Shown: positions 1-8,969 of the stretch, one piece after another
Layout of the letters: each line of letters begins with the position of its first letter
Numbering within the stretch: the stretch's first letter is position 1
Assembly: GCA_001275005.1 (NCBI GenBank)
Contig: JWZX01002329.1
Coordinates: forward strand, 1-19,524
Direction of reading: 5' to 3'
Source: Chrysochromulina tobinii
Lineage: Eukaryota; Haptophyta; Prymnesiales; Chrysochromulinaceae
DNA length: 19,524 nucleotides
Made by a program: the position numbers and the translations under genes
The notes under the pieces: generated by a model
The model's input: the letters and a program-made list of their open reading frames with translations, nothing else
What the model was told of the DNA's origin: nothing
The model's database searches: none

Positions 1-3000
1 TGTCATCAGCTGCCTCACGTCCCCCTCATTCCCCAGCCGCTGCAGCAGCGCCTGCTCCTGCTGCGCCTCGGTCAGCGGCGCCAGCTTCAGCATGCGGAAG
101 CCGGAAAAGCGCGCCTCGTCCACGCCCGCCGGCCGCGAGGTGCAGAGCATCACGTGGCCCTGCGGTGCCAGCACCTCGACAATATGCTGCTCAATCTCGG
201 CGCGCTTGGCGCCCGCCTCGTCGAGCCCGTCGAGGAGGAGCAGCGCGCGCCGCGCCATCATCGCCTGGCGCAGCATGCGGTACACCTCGGGCCTCTCCCT
301 CTCAGTGAGGCTGAGGTACGCGTCGACCCAGTTCCAGTGCGACGCGAACGCGTCAGGTGCATCGCGCAGCTTCGCCTGGAGCAGCTGCACCTTGATCACG
401 ATGGGCACCAGCTCGGCGCGATCGAGCGCCAGTACCACCGCCTGGCTGATGAGCGTCGTCTTGCCCGCTGCGGGCGGCGCGGTGAGCAGCGCGGCTCCCG
501 GAGCAGTGATCGCCTCGCCGAGGCTTCGTGAAGCGTGTAGCGAGTGCAGCCAATCGCTCAGGCCGCGCACGTCGCGCACGCCAGCCAGATCGGCATCTCC
601 CATCACTTCGATGGCCACACACTGCTGCAGCGCATCCAACGGATTGCCGGAGAGCGCATCGAAGATCTGCGTGTGCTGCTTGCGCAGCTCCCGCTTCCAC
701 CACTCGTGCAACGCCTCGAAGGCGGCGTGCGGCAGCTCGCGCGGCGCGTGGTTCCACGGGTGCAGCGTGAGCGTGGCAGGTGGCTCGCCGCTGCCCTCCA
801 AGAAGGTGAGGCCGTGGCAGAGGCCGTCGGCGCCCGCCGTGGCCACGTCGGCATCGCGCCAGCCGACGGCCGTACGCACGGTGAGCGGCTGGCCGGCGGC
901 GTAGCGCCGGGCGCCGCTGGCGCCGCTGGAGTGCAGTGCCGCAGTGAGCGCGGCTTCGAGCGCGACGGGCTGCAGCCTCTCGACCGCCTCGCGCACCTTG
1001 CCGAGCGCGGCTTGGAGCTGCATGGGATCGCCCTGTAGTTGTGTTTCGAAGAGCGCCGCCGCTTCGTCAACGCACGACAGCACGGCGCCACCCGCCTCGC
1101 GCGCCGCGTGTGCGATGCTCTGGCACCGCGCCGCGCCGTCGGCGATCTCGCGCGCCCGCTCGCCCACGGCGCGCAGAGCCGACTCCGACTCCATCTGTCG
1201 AGCATCGTCCGCCAGGCGGCGTGCGGGCTCGACGAGGTCGCGGAGTGCACGCGCATCGCCGATGAACGCGGCGTCCCAGCCGGCAGCGGGCGGCCGCCAC
1301 GGCAGCACCACCTGGCTGCATCGGTCGTAGGCAAGCTCGGCGTCGTCGCCGCCCGTGAGTGCGGCAACGACGCGCCCCCCGGTTGCATCGACAACGCCAA
1401 AGCGCGGCCCGCCGCCCGCGCCGTTCCCCTGCCAAGAGAGCAAGAGCAGCGGCTGTCCCTCGGCGAGGCGCAGCGGCGACGCGGCGGGCGCATCGACCTG
1501 CGGCAGCGGCTCCGCCAGCGCGACCGTCGCGCTGCCGGACGCTAGCGCGAGCACGGATGTCACCGCGCCGACGATGCGCGCGACGTACTCGCGGTAGAGG
1601 GCGGGCACCGTGTCCTTGTCGCCCTTTCCGGTGAAGGTGGCGAGCTCGATGCTGGAGACCACCTCGACGACGCGCGTCTTGAGCTGGCCGGTGGGCGCGA
1701 CGCCCGGCTCGGTGGGCAGGCCGCTGCGCAGCACGAGCACCTTGGACGGAAGCGCGTCGAGCGCCTCCCGCACGCTCGGCACCGTGCGCAGCCGCGCGAG
1801 CAGCTCGTAGCTCACGGCGTTCTCAAAGACGCACCAGCCGCGCTCGTCGTACGGGCGCTCGTTGTACAGCGTGTCGACGGCGTCCCATAGCTCAGGCCAC
1901 GGCCCCGCGCGCTTGGCAGCGAGCGCCGCCTCGTGCGACGTGAAGCGCACGACGGGCGGGTTACGCGTGAGCTCCAACGCGACGATGGTCCCGAAGCCGC
2001 CGAGCGTCTCACGGACGGCAGCCTCGCCCGTCGTGTGCTTTAGCCCGAAGAGGCACAGCGCACCATCGAACGCCTTCGGCCGGGGCGGGATCTCGCGCGA
2101 CTGCAGCACGGTGGTGCCGACGGCGGAGGCGTACACGTCGGCCATGACCTTGATTGCGCGACCAAAGGCGGCCCTCTCGTCGGGCGTGCGCTCGCGGTCG
2201 GGCAGGTTCTGGAAGAGCGAGGCATAGTCCCAGAAGACGCCCTCAATGTGCGGGTGCTCGTCAAGTGCAGCGAGCACCATTTCCAGGCGCGCGCCGTCCG
2301 GGTCGCACTCACCAGGCGACAGCCAGCCGTGGGTGAGCGCGCCAACGCCGCGGTTGCCACGCCGGAGCAGCGTGACGGCCTCCTCCGCCGAGAGGAAGGG
2401 CGACTCAGCCCTCAGCGCCTCGAGCTCCTGCCGCCGCCTCAACGACCTCCAGTCTGGCTGCCGCAGCAGCCCCCGCAGCCGCCGCAGCCACGAGACACGC
2501 AACAGCATGATGTCGCCGGTGCGGAGCGCGTCGGCGAGCCGGTCGTCGAGCCTCGAGAGGACGCGAATCATCTCCTCGGACGGAGCGCCGATGGTCACGG
2601 TGGGCCGCGCAGCATTGTCGTTGTCGTCGTCGATGTCGTCGAGGTTGGTGTCATCCGCGTCGTTGATGGTATTGGCTCGCACGGACGTTCCACGCGGCGC
2701 GAAGGCCTGCACGATCGCGTCGATAATGGAGCTGCCGATCTCCAAGATCGGGTTCCTCGTCTCGGCCGACGCCTCTGCCGGCGCCGGCTCTGCCTCCGTC
2801 GCCACTCCGGCCGCAGGCTCCACAACTCCCGTAGGCGTGCTGTCGGTCGTCTCGGGCACTGGCTCGCTGTCGGTCGTCTCGGGCACTGGCTCGACGACCT
2901 TTGCGTCTTCGGGTGTTGCCTCCGCGCCTTGCTCCACAGCGCGAGATGGTGATCTTGGAGGGCCGTCGAGGTCCTGAATGAATGGCTCGGCTTGCGCGCG

Positions 3001-3396
3001 AGGCTTGCTCGCGCCGCAGCCGCCCCCTCGGACGCGCACCATCCCCGTCAGTCGCTCCTCCGCCGCCTCCGCCTCCGCCTCCGCCTCCGCCTCCGCCTCG
3101 ACCGGTGCCTGCGCCGATTGCGCCGCCACTGCAACGGCGTCGTGAACGTCGTCGATGTCGTCGAGATTGGTGTCGTCTCCGTCGTCGCAGGCATCAGGCC
3201 GCACGGGGCCAGGTGCCTCGGACACCTCGTGGACAGCAGAAGAAAGCGGCAGAAGCTCACTCAACTCCTTCCAAAGAGTCGCTCCGCCGTCCTTGGGCTG
3301 CACACGAATGCGTGTCCCGGAGCGCTTGATGACAGTACCGGCAGTTTCGACTCTCATATGCTTGAAGCGCACGTAGTCGCCCTCCATCAGGTCCAT
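1..3396 (-). CDS. NACHT/STAND-type NTPase, large multidomain protein (3' end outside window)
   Basis: One reading frame is open on the minus strand from an upstream in-frame stop at 3531-3529 to the window edge. The first ATG is at 3396 (a second is at 3387), giving 1132 residues with no end. Residues 8-40 look like a small beta-rich module (YVRFKHMRVETAGTVIKR). Residues 70-260 are acidic and low complexity, with an EA repeat, a doubled EPVPETTDS and two copies of DDTNLDDIDD. A conserved-looking block follows, HGWLSPGECDPDG at 356 and FWDYASLFQ at 388-396. I associate it with uncharacterised algal proteins and cannot name it. A P-loop NTPase then begins: Walker A APPAAGKTT at 973-981 (K979), Walker B LLLLDGLDEAG at 1052-1062, then a CTSRP sensor-like motif. 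The doubled acidic Walker B (D..DE) and TSR suit NACHT. Such proteins normally oligomerise on nucleotide exchange and signal, often in immunity; that role is inferred. Sensor repeats would lie beyond the edge. No intron is needed, unlike its neighbours, although GTGAGGCAG at 19-11 could be a donor. Confidence 0.85.
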   Translation of the reverse strand, partial: MDLMEGDYVRFKHMRVETAGTVIKRSGTRIRVQPKDGGATLWKELSELLPLSSAVHEVSEAPGPVRPDACDDGDDTNLDDIDDVHDAVAVAAQSAQAPVEAEAEAEAEAEAAEERLTGMVRVRGGGCGASKPRAQAEPFIQDLDGPPRSPSRAVEQGAEATPEDAKVVEPVPETTDSEPVPETTDSTPTGVVEPAAGVATEAEPAPAEASAETRNPILEIGSSIIDAIVQAFAPRGTSVRANTINDADDTNLDDIDDDNDNAARPTVTIGAPSEEMIRVLSRLDDRLADALRTGDIMLLRVSWLRRLRGLLRQPDWRSLRRRQELEALRAESPFLSAEEAVTLLRRGNRGVGALTHGWLSPGECDPDGARLEMVLAALDEHPHIEGVFWDYASLFQNLPDRERTPDERAAFGRAIKVMADVYASAVGTTVLQSREIPPRPKAFDGALCLFGLKHTTGEAAVRETLGGFGTIVALELTRNPPVVRFTSHEAALAAKRAGPWPELWDAVDTLYNERPYDERGWCVFENAVSYELLARLRTVPSVREALDALPSKVLVLRSGLPTEPGVAPTGQLKTRVVEVVSSIELATFTGKGDKDTVPALYREYVARIVGAVTSVLALASGSATVALAEPLPQVDAPAASPLRLAEGQPLLLLSWQGNGAGGGPRFGVVDATGGRVVAALTGGDDAELAYDRCSQVVLPWRPPAAGWDAAFIGDARALRDLVEPARRLADDARQMESESALRAVGERAREIADGAARCQSIAHAAREAGGAVLSCVDEAAALFETQLQGDPMQLQAALGKVREAVERLQPVALEAALTAALHSSGASGARRYAAGQPLTVRTAVGWRDADVATAGADGLCHGLTFLEGSGEPPATLTLHPWNHAPRELPHAAFEALHEWWKRELRKQHTQIFDALSGNPLDALQQCVAIEVMGDADLAGVRDVRGLSDWLHSLHASRSLGEAITAPGAALLTAPPAAGKTTLISQAVVLALDRAELVPIVIKVQLLQAKLRDAPDAFASHWNWVDAYLSLTERERPEVYRMLRQAMMARRALLLLDGLDEAGAKRAEIEQHIVEVLAPQGHVMLCTSRPAGVDEARFSGFRMLKLAPLTEAQQEQALLQRLGNEGDVRQLMT

Positions 3397-3828
3397 CGTG
3401 GCGGGCTGGTGTTTTGGGGATGGGTGCGCGGAGACGCACGCATCGCGAACTTTGTCCGCGCGTTCGAGAGCCGATGAGCTCAACACGACGCGGGTTCGGT
3501 AGACCCGACCTCCGCACCCCCTCAGTGCTCAGTGTCAGACCACCGCCCCACACTGCACAGTGCACACATGCCAAACACTCAACTGACTAGCGACTGTAAC
3601 GGCCCACACATCACGCACAGCCACAAGCATACGCAAGCACTTGGTGCAGATTGCACGCAGCATGATGCACACAGCATGATCTCCACAGGACGCCAGATTC
3701 GGTATTCACAGCCGAGAGCCGATTCGGTCCCCTCTCGTCCTACCATCGCCCGAGCGCATGCATCAGCTGCAACCTGCCGGCCACTTCCAAAAAAGGCCCA
3801 AGCTCAGTTCCAAATGAAGCCCATGCGC
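3397..3828. other. Intergenic spacer between EMC1 3' end and NACHT gene start
   Basis: These 432 bases must hold the EMC1 3' UTR and polyadenylation region and the promoter of the NACHT gene, since both genes run leftward. The stretch is visibly less GC-rich than the genes and contains CA-rich runs around 3540-3660. I see no AATAAA on the minus strand near the EMC1 stop, no convincing TATA box, and none of the decamer arrays that fill the EMC1 introns. Confidence 0.5.
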
Positions 3829-6800
3829 TCACTTCCACGCCCGCTTGACCTCCTTCATGTCGGCCAGCCATCCAGTGACGTAGCTCCCCACAGCCAGCCC
3901 GAGGGTGGCGAGGATGAGGCCGGCGTAATTAAAGTCCTCATTGAGCCGGTCGAACTCGCGCGCGGGCGCGACGCGCGCCATGAAGAGGTCGAGCCCGATG
4001 ACGAACGCGAGCGAGGTCGACTCGAGATTCGTGGGCGCGACCGAGATGGCGCGCGGGCGCGCGATGGCATGCTTGTGGGTAGCGATCGTGAGGGGGCTGA
4101 TGCCGCCGAGGGATGGCCCGTACGGGACCAGGCCCTAATGAGGGAGGCAATCGGACGCGATTAGAGCTCATCAGTGGTCATCAGTGGTCATCAGAGCTCA
4201 TCAGAGCTCATCAGAGGTCATCAGAGGTCATTAGAGGTCATCAGAGCTCATCAGAGCTCATCAGAGCTCACGCACCTCCTCGCGGTCCTCAGCGGACATT
4301 TTCTGGGGGCCGCCCGGAACGATCGGTCGGCGTGGATCGAGGAAGCGCTTATCGAGCTGCACGAGCTGACCGGCGCTCGTGGCGGCTAGGATGAACCTGA
4401 TGAAGGGGGCAATCAGCGGTGATGAGAGGACGAGCTTGGGCGTGATGAGGTCATCAGAGCTCATCCGAGCTCATCCGAGCTCATCAGAGCTCATCCGAGC
4501 TCATCCGAGCTCATCCGAGCTCATCAGAGCTCATCAGAGGTCATCAGAGCTCATCGGAGCTCATCCGAGCTCATCATCAGAGCTCATCAGAGCTCTTCCG
4601 AGGACGTACTTGGGCGTGATGCCCTGCACTGTTTGGGTCACTGCGAGGGCTTCGACCGGCGCGGCGAACGAATAGCTCTGCGAGAGCACATGTGGAGGGG
4701 CGTGACGAAACCCATCGAAGCCGTTCTCGCGCTTCGAGTAATCGGGGCCTCCTCCGATCATGAGTGAGAGGGGATCGTCCTGCGAGGCGAGATTGCAGGC
4801 GAGATTAGGCCGAGATGGCAGGCGAGATTGGGCCGAGATTGGAGGCGAGATTGGGCCGAGATTGGAGGCGAGAGGCGCACCGCGAAGGTGACGTTGGTGA
4901 AGAGCTCGATCACGGCCATCTGGTACGAGAGCTGGCTAGGGTTCCAAAAGTGCCACACGAGCCAGTTCTCGCCCATCAGGAGGTTGAGCGGCCCGCGCAT
5001 CCCCGGGTGGGTCGCCGAGTGCACCTGATGAGGCATGCCATCGGGTGAGCTCAGGCGCAAGCAGAGGTAATGAGGCATGCAATCGGGTGAACTCAGGCGC
5101 TGATGACGCATGCAATCGGGTGAGCTCAGGCGCAAGCAGAGGTAAGCAGAGGTAAGCAGAGGTAAGCAGAGGTAAGCAGACGTAAGCAGAGGTAAGCAGA
5201 GGTATGGCGCACCACGCGGCCAGAGACAGTGTCAACGAGGAGGATCATGAGGGAAGGTTCCTCGAGGTTGCCATCGCCAGGCTGCTCAACGCCCACCGCG
5301 AGGAGATTGCGATTGACGTACCTGATGAGGGGCACAATCAGAGGTCATCAAGGAGGCGATCCGACGTACTTGTGGAGGGAGGTCATCAGGGAGGCAATCA
5401 AAGAGGTCATCAAGGAGGCGATCCGACGTACTTGTGGAGGACTGAGCGATCACCGAGCACGCGCACGGGCGAGTGCACCGCTGCCTCCACAGGGAAAGCG
5501 GCCAGATTGACCTTCTGCCCGGCTTCCTCTTTCGGCAAGGCGAGCGCCCAGCGCCGTACTGCGCGGTAGGCGCCGTCCACCACGAGGCCGTCCTTGTTAC
5601 GGACTTGGGCCACAGTGTAGCCGGTGAGGGCGCCCGTCGCCGGTGCATGCAAGTAGAGGAAGAGGTCGGACAGCATCGATTGCACTCCCGATCGCACCTG
5701 CATGCATCGCAATCAGAGGCCATCAGCGCCCAGTGTCATCAAGCGCACACGAGCGCACTCAAGCGCACTCAAGTGCCATCAAGGGAGATTGCACCTCGGC
5801 GGTATCCGGGTACAGGTGCACCATGAGATTCTCATCGACCAGCAGCACCGGCGCGCGAGTAGAGCCATCGTCCGAGGCGAGTCGCTCGAGCTTGACTGCA
5901 TGCACGATGCGCCCCGCGCCCGAGGGCGCCGCGACGGGGAGCATCTTGCCACTGCTCGGTGAGAGCACTTGCACGGCCCATGCCGCCTCCCCCTGCGCCA
6001 CCACGACCACCTGCGGGTGGACCCCCCCGCGGCAGACTAGGAGGTAGGGCAATGCCGGCGGGGGCTCGCCGGGGGCGAGGGGGGGCAGCCGCCGAGACCA
6101 CAGCACCGAGCCGTCACTCGAATGGAGTGCGAACACCTGATGAGGGGTGCAATCAGAGGTCATCAGCGTCATGTGCCATCATTGTGCCATCAGGGGCCAT
6201 CCCGCACCTTGCCGGCGCTTATCAATGGTAATTAATTCTAATCAAAGGTACTCAAGGGCGCACCTTGCCAGCGCTCGTCGTCGCAATGATGCCCTGACGG
6301 AAGGCATACGCATCTGCATACGCGGGCGGCGAACCGCTCGTCGGCTCGACCACGCTGCCCGCGCCCATCATGGCGCCCATCACGGCGCCCGCCTCGAGGC
6401 GCCGCTGGATGCCTTCGAGCAGCATCGGAGCCACCTGATGAGGGCCGCAATTAATGACGCAATTTGGGAGGTCATCAAGGAGGTCATCAGGGAGGCAATC
6501 AGGGAGGTCATCAAGGAGGTCATCAGCGAGATATGGATCTCGAGATTGGATCTCGAGATGTGATGAGAGCGGTAGCTTACCACGGCGAAATTGGGACGTT
6601 TGCTGTCATCCAACCCGTCCGCATCGCTCTCCGAGATCAGAGCTGGCAATGGTACATTCTCAGCCTTGGTGACCGAGGCGAGGGCCTCTGGTCGCAACCA
6701 GCCGACTTTGGCGTCTTTGCCCGTCTGCGGGCGCGGCGGACGCGATGGAGAGGTCGTTCACAGGGAGTTCACAGTGAACTCATCAGGGCTCAGGGGAGGT

Positions 6801-8969
6801 CATCAGGGAGGTCGTCAGGAAGGTCATCAAGGAGGGCATCACTCTCTCACCTGCAGCAGTTGGAGAGAGTGCTCGCTCGACCCGAGCAGCCATCAGGGAG
6901 GCAATCAGGGAGGCAATTAGGGAGGCAATCAGGGAGGTCATCACCTGCAGCAGTTGGAGAGAGTGCTCGCTCGACCCGAGCAGCAGACGGTGACCCAGCG
7001 TCCCATCCTTATGCGCATACGAATTGAGCCATGCGACGCTCAACGCACCTGATGAGGGAGGCAATCAGCATGCACTCAGACGCAATCCGCATGCATTCAG
7101 ACGCAATACGAATTGAGCCATGCGACGCGCAACGCACCTGATGAGGGAGGCAATCAGCATGCACTCAGACGCAACGCACCCAACGACTCCTCGTCATACG
7201 CTGATGAGGGAGGCAATCAGCATGCACTCAGACGCAACGCACCCAACGACTCCTCGTCATACGCTGATGAGGGAGGCAATCAGCATGCACTCAGACGCAA
7301 CGCACCCAACGACTCCTCGTCATAGGGTAGCCGCTCGGCCGCCGACCAGCTCGAGCGAGATCCGTCGATCTCGAAGGTCGAGATTTCGAAGCTCAGCGGC
7401 GTGGTGGTGCCGCCCGATACGGCGCCCGACCCGCCGAGCGACGCGAGGGCAAGGACGGCTTTCCCCTCGCGCGACGCAGTGCTCGCATACCTGATGACAG
7501 CGGCCATCAGAGATGATGAGAAGCCATTAGAGGCAATCAGAGGCAATCAGAGGCAATCAGAGGCAATCAGACGCAATCAGACGCAATCATCAGAGGTGCT
7601 CGCGTACACGTGGCGTCCACGCGGGCCCTCCTCGGCCCTAATTAGGGTGAGCGCGCCTCCTTTTTTGGGCGGCAGCTCGAGCAGAAGCGACCCGCCGGTG
7701 GACAGATGCACCAACACGGCGCGCGGTAGGCGCGCCGTATCGAGCGTCGCGGTGACGCCCGTTGGCAGCGCGGGCAGGGGCAGGGGCAGCGCCGACAGCG
7801 AGGATGTGCCCACCTGATGAGGGAGGCCATCATGAGGCGTACTTAGTGGCGGAACTCAGAGGCACCCCGAGGTCATCAGAGCTCATGTCCATCATCAGAG
7901 GTCATCAGAGGTCATCAGAGGTCATCAGAGGTCATCAGAGGCCATCAGAGGTCATCAGAGGTCATCAGAGGGCATCAGAGGGCATCAGAGGTCATCAGAC
8001 GCCATCAGAGGTCATCAGAGGTCATCAGACGCACCTCATGCACGAGGAGCGTCGTGCCGCTCATGTCCATCATCACCATCAGAGTCCCATCGAGAGTGAG
8101 TACAGCGAGCGAGGGGCGCGGCTTGGCGCCCGACACGGCGCCATGGACGGCGAGCTTCGTGGTGCTCTTCGGTTCGAGCTCCGCGCGGCTGCCCTTGCCC
8201 GTCGCCTCGTACACCGTCACCTCGAGAGTGCCGCTCGCTTCGTCCACCGCGTAAGCATGCAGCGGAGGCGAAGGCGACGCTAGCCCCTGCGCTGCGGAGG
8301 TCGTGGAGGCGGCGGTGGAGGTGGACTCTACCGGTTTGGGCTCGACGAGCGCCGCGAGCTGCGAGCCCTCGCGAGAGTCGCTCTCCCATAGCAGCTCGCC
8401 GGTGCCGCTGTGGAAAGCGCGCAGAGCCTTTTGCCAGCCGACGATCACGGAGCTGCCCGCCGATGCGATTGAAGGAGCAGGCGAGTCGACGCCCGGCGTG
8501 AGCTGAACGGGCACGTGCGCGTCCCACACGAGCCCGCCCATCGAGCTCCACAGCCGCACGAACGCGCCGCCGGCGGCCACCGATACCGACAGCAGGCCCT
8601 TGCCGTGCTGCGAGATCGAGGTGACCTGCTCGCCGGCGGGAAGCACCTGGCGCCACGCGATCTGGCCGTTGCGCAGGTCGATACCCGCGAGGACACCGGG
8701 TTCGGTGGCGACGAGCGCGAGCCGCTGCTGGCCGGTCGCGTGGAAGAGCGCGTGCTTCGCCTCGCCGATCTGCTGCCGATACCTGTCGATGCGAGAACGG
8801 CGGGCGCAAAGGTGCGTGAGCGAGAGCGCAACTCGCTGCACCGAGCCGTGCACAGGGTGCAGGATGCGGCGCACCAGTCGACCTTGCCCGCCTGGTCCTC
8901 GTACAAGGCGAGGGCCGGGCCGGAGGCGAGCGCCAGCACGCCCACGAGAGCTCGCGACACGCGCATCAT
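3829..8969 (-). CDS. EMC1: ER membrane protein complex subunit 1, 14 exons, complete
   Basis: EMC1 is the large lumenal and membrane subunit of the ER membrane complex, which inserts transmembrane segments. Exons (minus): 8969-8875, 8782-8035, 7813-7608, 7490-7306, 7048-6945, 6724-6581, 6434-6264, 6136-5795, 5697-5432, 5321-5213, 5024-4881, 4779-4610, 4396-4276, 4134-3829. They total 3111 nt, 1036 aa; human EMC1 is about 990. Residues 1-21 are a signal peptide ending ALA, followed by LYEDQAGKVDWYRQQIGEAK, the family's typical mature N terminus. PQQ-propeller blades follow (GVLAGIDLRNGQIAWRQVLP; GKVFALHSSDGSVLWSRRLP). The EMC1_C part shows VLGDRSVLHKYVNRNLLAV, SGRVVHSATHPG, LDPRRPIVPG and PRAISVAPTNLESTSLAF. 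One membrane helix lies at about 1005-1026 and the end is VKRAWK. ATG at 8966 is an equally possible start. Every junction keeps phase. The weakest are introns 5 (6944-6725) and 11 (4880-4780), whose acceptors lack the usual CATCAG|GT form. Confidence 0.95.
4135..4275 (-). repeat. EMC1 intron 13: AGCTCTGATG decamer array
   Basis: A 10-bp tandem repeat fills this intron; sense-strand units alternate AGCTCTGATG, ACCTCTGATG and ACCACTGATG. The donor is GTGCGTGAGC, directly followed by the array. The acceptor is CTCATTAG, one of the few not ending CATCAG. The next exon starts GGCCTGG, so no target-site duplication is visible here. Splicing gives REEGLVPY, aligned with REENLIPY as I recall it in human EMC1. 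Confidence 0.8.
4397..4609 (-). repeat. EMC1 intron 12: AGCTCTGATG / AGCTCGGATG array
   Basis: Sense-strand decamers AGCTCTGATG and AGCTCGGATG occupy most of the donor-proximal part. This GAGCTC-type variant is shared only with the adjacent intron 13. The donor is GTACGTCCTC and the bases after the acceptor TTCATCAG are GTTCATCCTA, 7 of 10 identical, which looks like a decayed target-site duplication. Splicing after CCCAA joins GITPK to FILAATSAG in frame; splicing one codon later would create a stop. Confidence 0.8.
4780..4880 (-). repeat. EMC1 intron 11: CAATCTCGCC-type repeat, different family
   Basis: This 101-nt intron is built from CAATCTCGCC and CAATCTCGGC repeats rather than TGATGACC units. 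It ends CTCGCAG, and the next exon begins GACGAT, without GT. The donor is GTGCGCCTCT. The same CAATCTCGC motif recurs inside coding exon 13 of the beta-galactosidase (about 19012-19075). The junction is supported by frame only. Confidence 0.65.
5025..5212 (-). repeat. EMC1 intron 10: TTACCTCTGC array plus three 3' units
   Basis: The 5' half is a decamer array of TTACCTCTGC (plus strand GCAGAGGTAA, about 5141-5204). The 3' half has three units built on GAGCTCACCCGATTGCATGC, the last ending in the acceptor CCTCATCAG. The donor is GTGCGCCATA and the next exon starts GTGCACTCGG. Splicing gives GRVVHSATHPG. Read antisense, each decamer contains AGGTAAGC, a strong donor-like sequence. Confidence 0.8.
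5322..5431 (-). repeat. EMC1 intron 9: 7-bp target duplication and copied exon tail
   Basis: The donor is GTACGTCGGA and the next exon starts GTACGTCAAT, so GTACGTC flanks the element. A 38-bp segment spanning the end of exon 9, the donor and the first intron bases (plus 5403-5440) is repeated exactly inside the intron at 5341-5378. There is therefore a second, identical donor in the intron. Only the outer donor keeps frame to HKYVNRNLLAV. Confidence 0.85.
5698..5794 (-). repeat. EMC1 intron 8: introner-like, GCATGCAG acceptor
   Basis: A 97-nt intron with donor GTGCAATCTC and following exon GTGCGATCGG; 7 of the first 8 bases match, as a target-site duplication would. The body has short CTTGAGTGCG-like and TGATG units. 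It ends in GCATGCAG, the second commonest acceptor in this window, also used by beta-galactosidase introns 9 and 12. Confidence 0.75.
6137..6263 (-). repeat. EMC1 intron 7: copied exon tail and CATCAG acceptor
   Basis: The donor is GTGCGCCCTT and the acceptor CCTCATCAG, followed by GTGTTCGC. Inside (plus 6203-6222), a degenerate copy of the exon 7 tail plus donor (GCGCTGGCAAGGTGCG-like) occurs next to TGATGGC/TGATGACC units. Splicing joins SAGK to VFALHSSDG, a PQQ blade. Confidence 0.75.
6725..6944 (-). repeat. EMC1 intron 5: 43-bp exon-tail copy and TGATTGCCTC units
   Basis: The last 39 bases of exon 5 plus the donor GTGA (plus 6941-6983) are copied exactly at 6847-6889, separated by CCTCCCTGATTG-type repeats. 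Using the inner donor would bring in a frame-changing insert, so the outer donor at 6944 is preferred. The acceptor GCCCGCAG at 6725 lacks both CATCAG and a following GT, so this 3' end is the least certain in the gene. Confidence 0.7.
7049..7305 (-). repeat. EMC1 intron 4: three 63-bp units carrying exon tail and acceptor
   Basis: The donor is GTGCGTTGCG and the next exon starts GTGCGTTGAG, an exact 8-bp duplication (GTGCGTTG) around the intron. The exon tail (encoding YDEESLG), the donor, a short body and a CCTCATCAG end form a 63-bp unit. Unit starts lie at plus 7138, 7201 and 7264. The copies are nearly identical, so they arose recently or are being homogenised. Confidence 0.9.
7491..7607 (-). 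repeat. EMC1 intron 3: 12-base flanking duplication
   Basis: The clearest long target-site duplication in EMC1. The intron starts GTACGCGAGCAC and the next exon starts GTATGCGAGCAC, 11 of 12 identical. The body is TGATTGCGTC / TGATTGCCTC decamers and the acceptor is GTCATCAG. Splicing gives RHVYASTASREG. Confidence 0.9.
7814..8034 (-). repeat. EMC1 intron 2: long ACCTCTGATG array
   Basis: About fifteen copies of the decamer ACCTCTGATG (sense) run through 7869-8033, with GCCTCTGATG variants. The donor GTGCGTCTGA runs straight into the array; the intron ends CCTCATCAG|GTGGGC. Each unit contains CTGAT, which fits the CTRAY branch-site consensus. Confidence 0.9.

Noticed and set aside
603-1493. 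Long Arg/Ser/Ala-rich minus-strand frame, and similar frames across 90-3000 on both strands
   Set aside because: They are shadows of the NACHT frame in GC-rich DNA. Only the frame with the Walker A and Walker B motifs has ordinary protein composition.
2982-3329. Plus-strand frame with a long poly-Pro run
   Set aside because: It is the antisense of the (GAGGCG)n stretch that encodes the Glu-Ala repeat of the NACHT protein.
4150-4600. Open frames encoding SSELIRAHQ or GHQRSSEVIR repeats
   Set aside because: They are translations of intronic decamer arrays. A unit of 10 bp gives a repeating peptide in every frame. They lie within EMC1 introns.
7860-8035. Regularly spaced short repeats that could suggest a CRISPR array
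   Set aside because: The repeats are contiguous decamers without unique spacers, lie inside a eukaryotic intron and have no cas genes nearby.
3829-8969. Reading the EMC1 region as several small separate genes or as a pseudogene
   Set aside because: All 14 exons join in phase with GT-AG introns into one protein of normal length with intact N and C termini.
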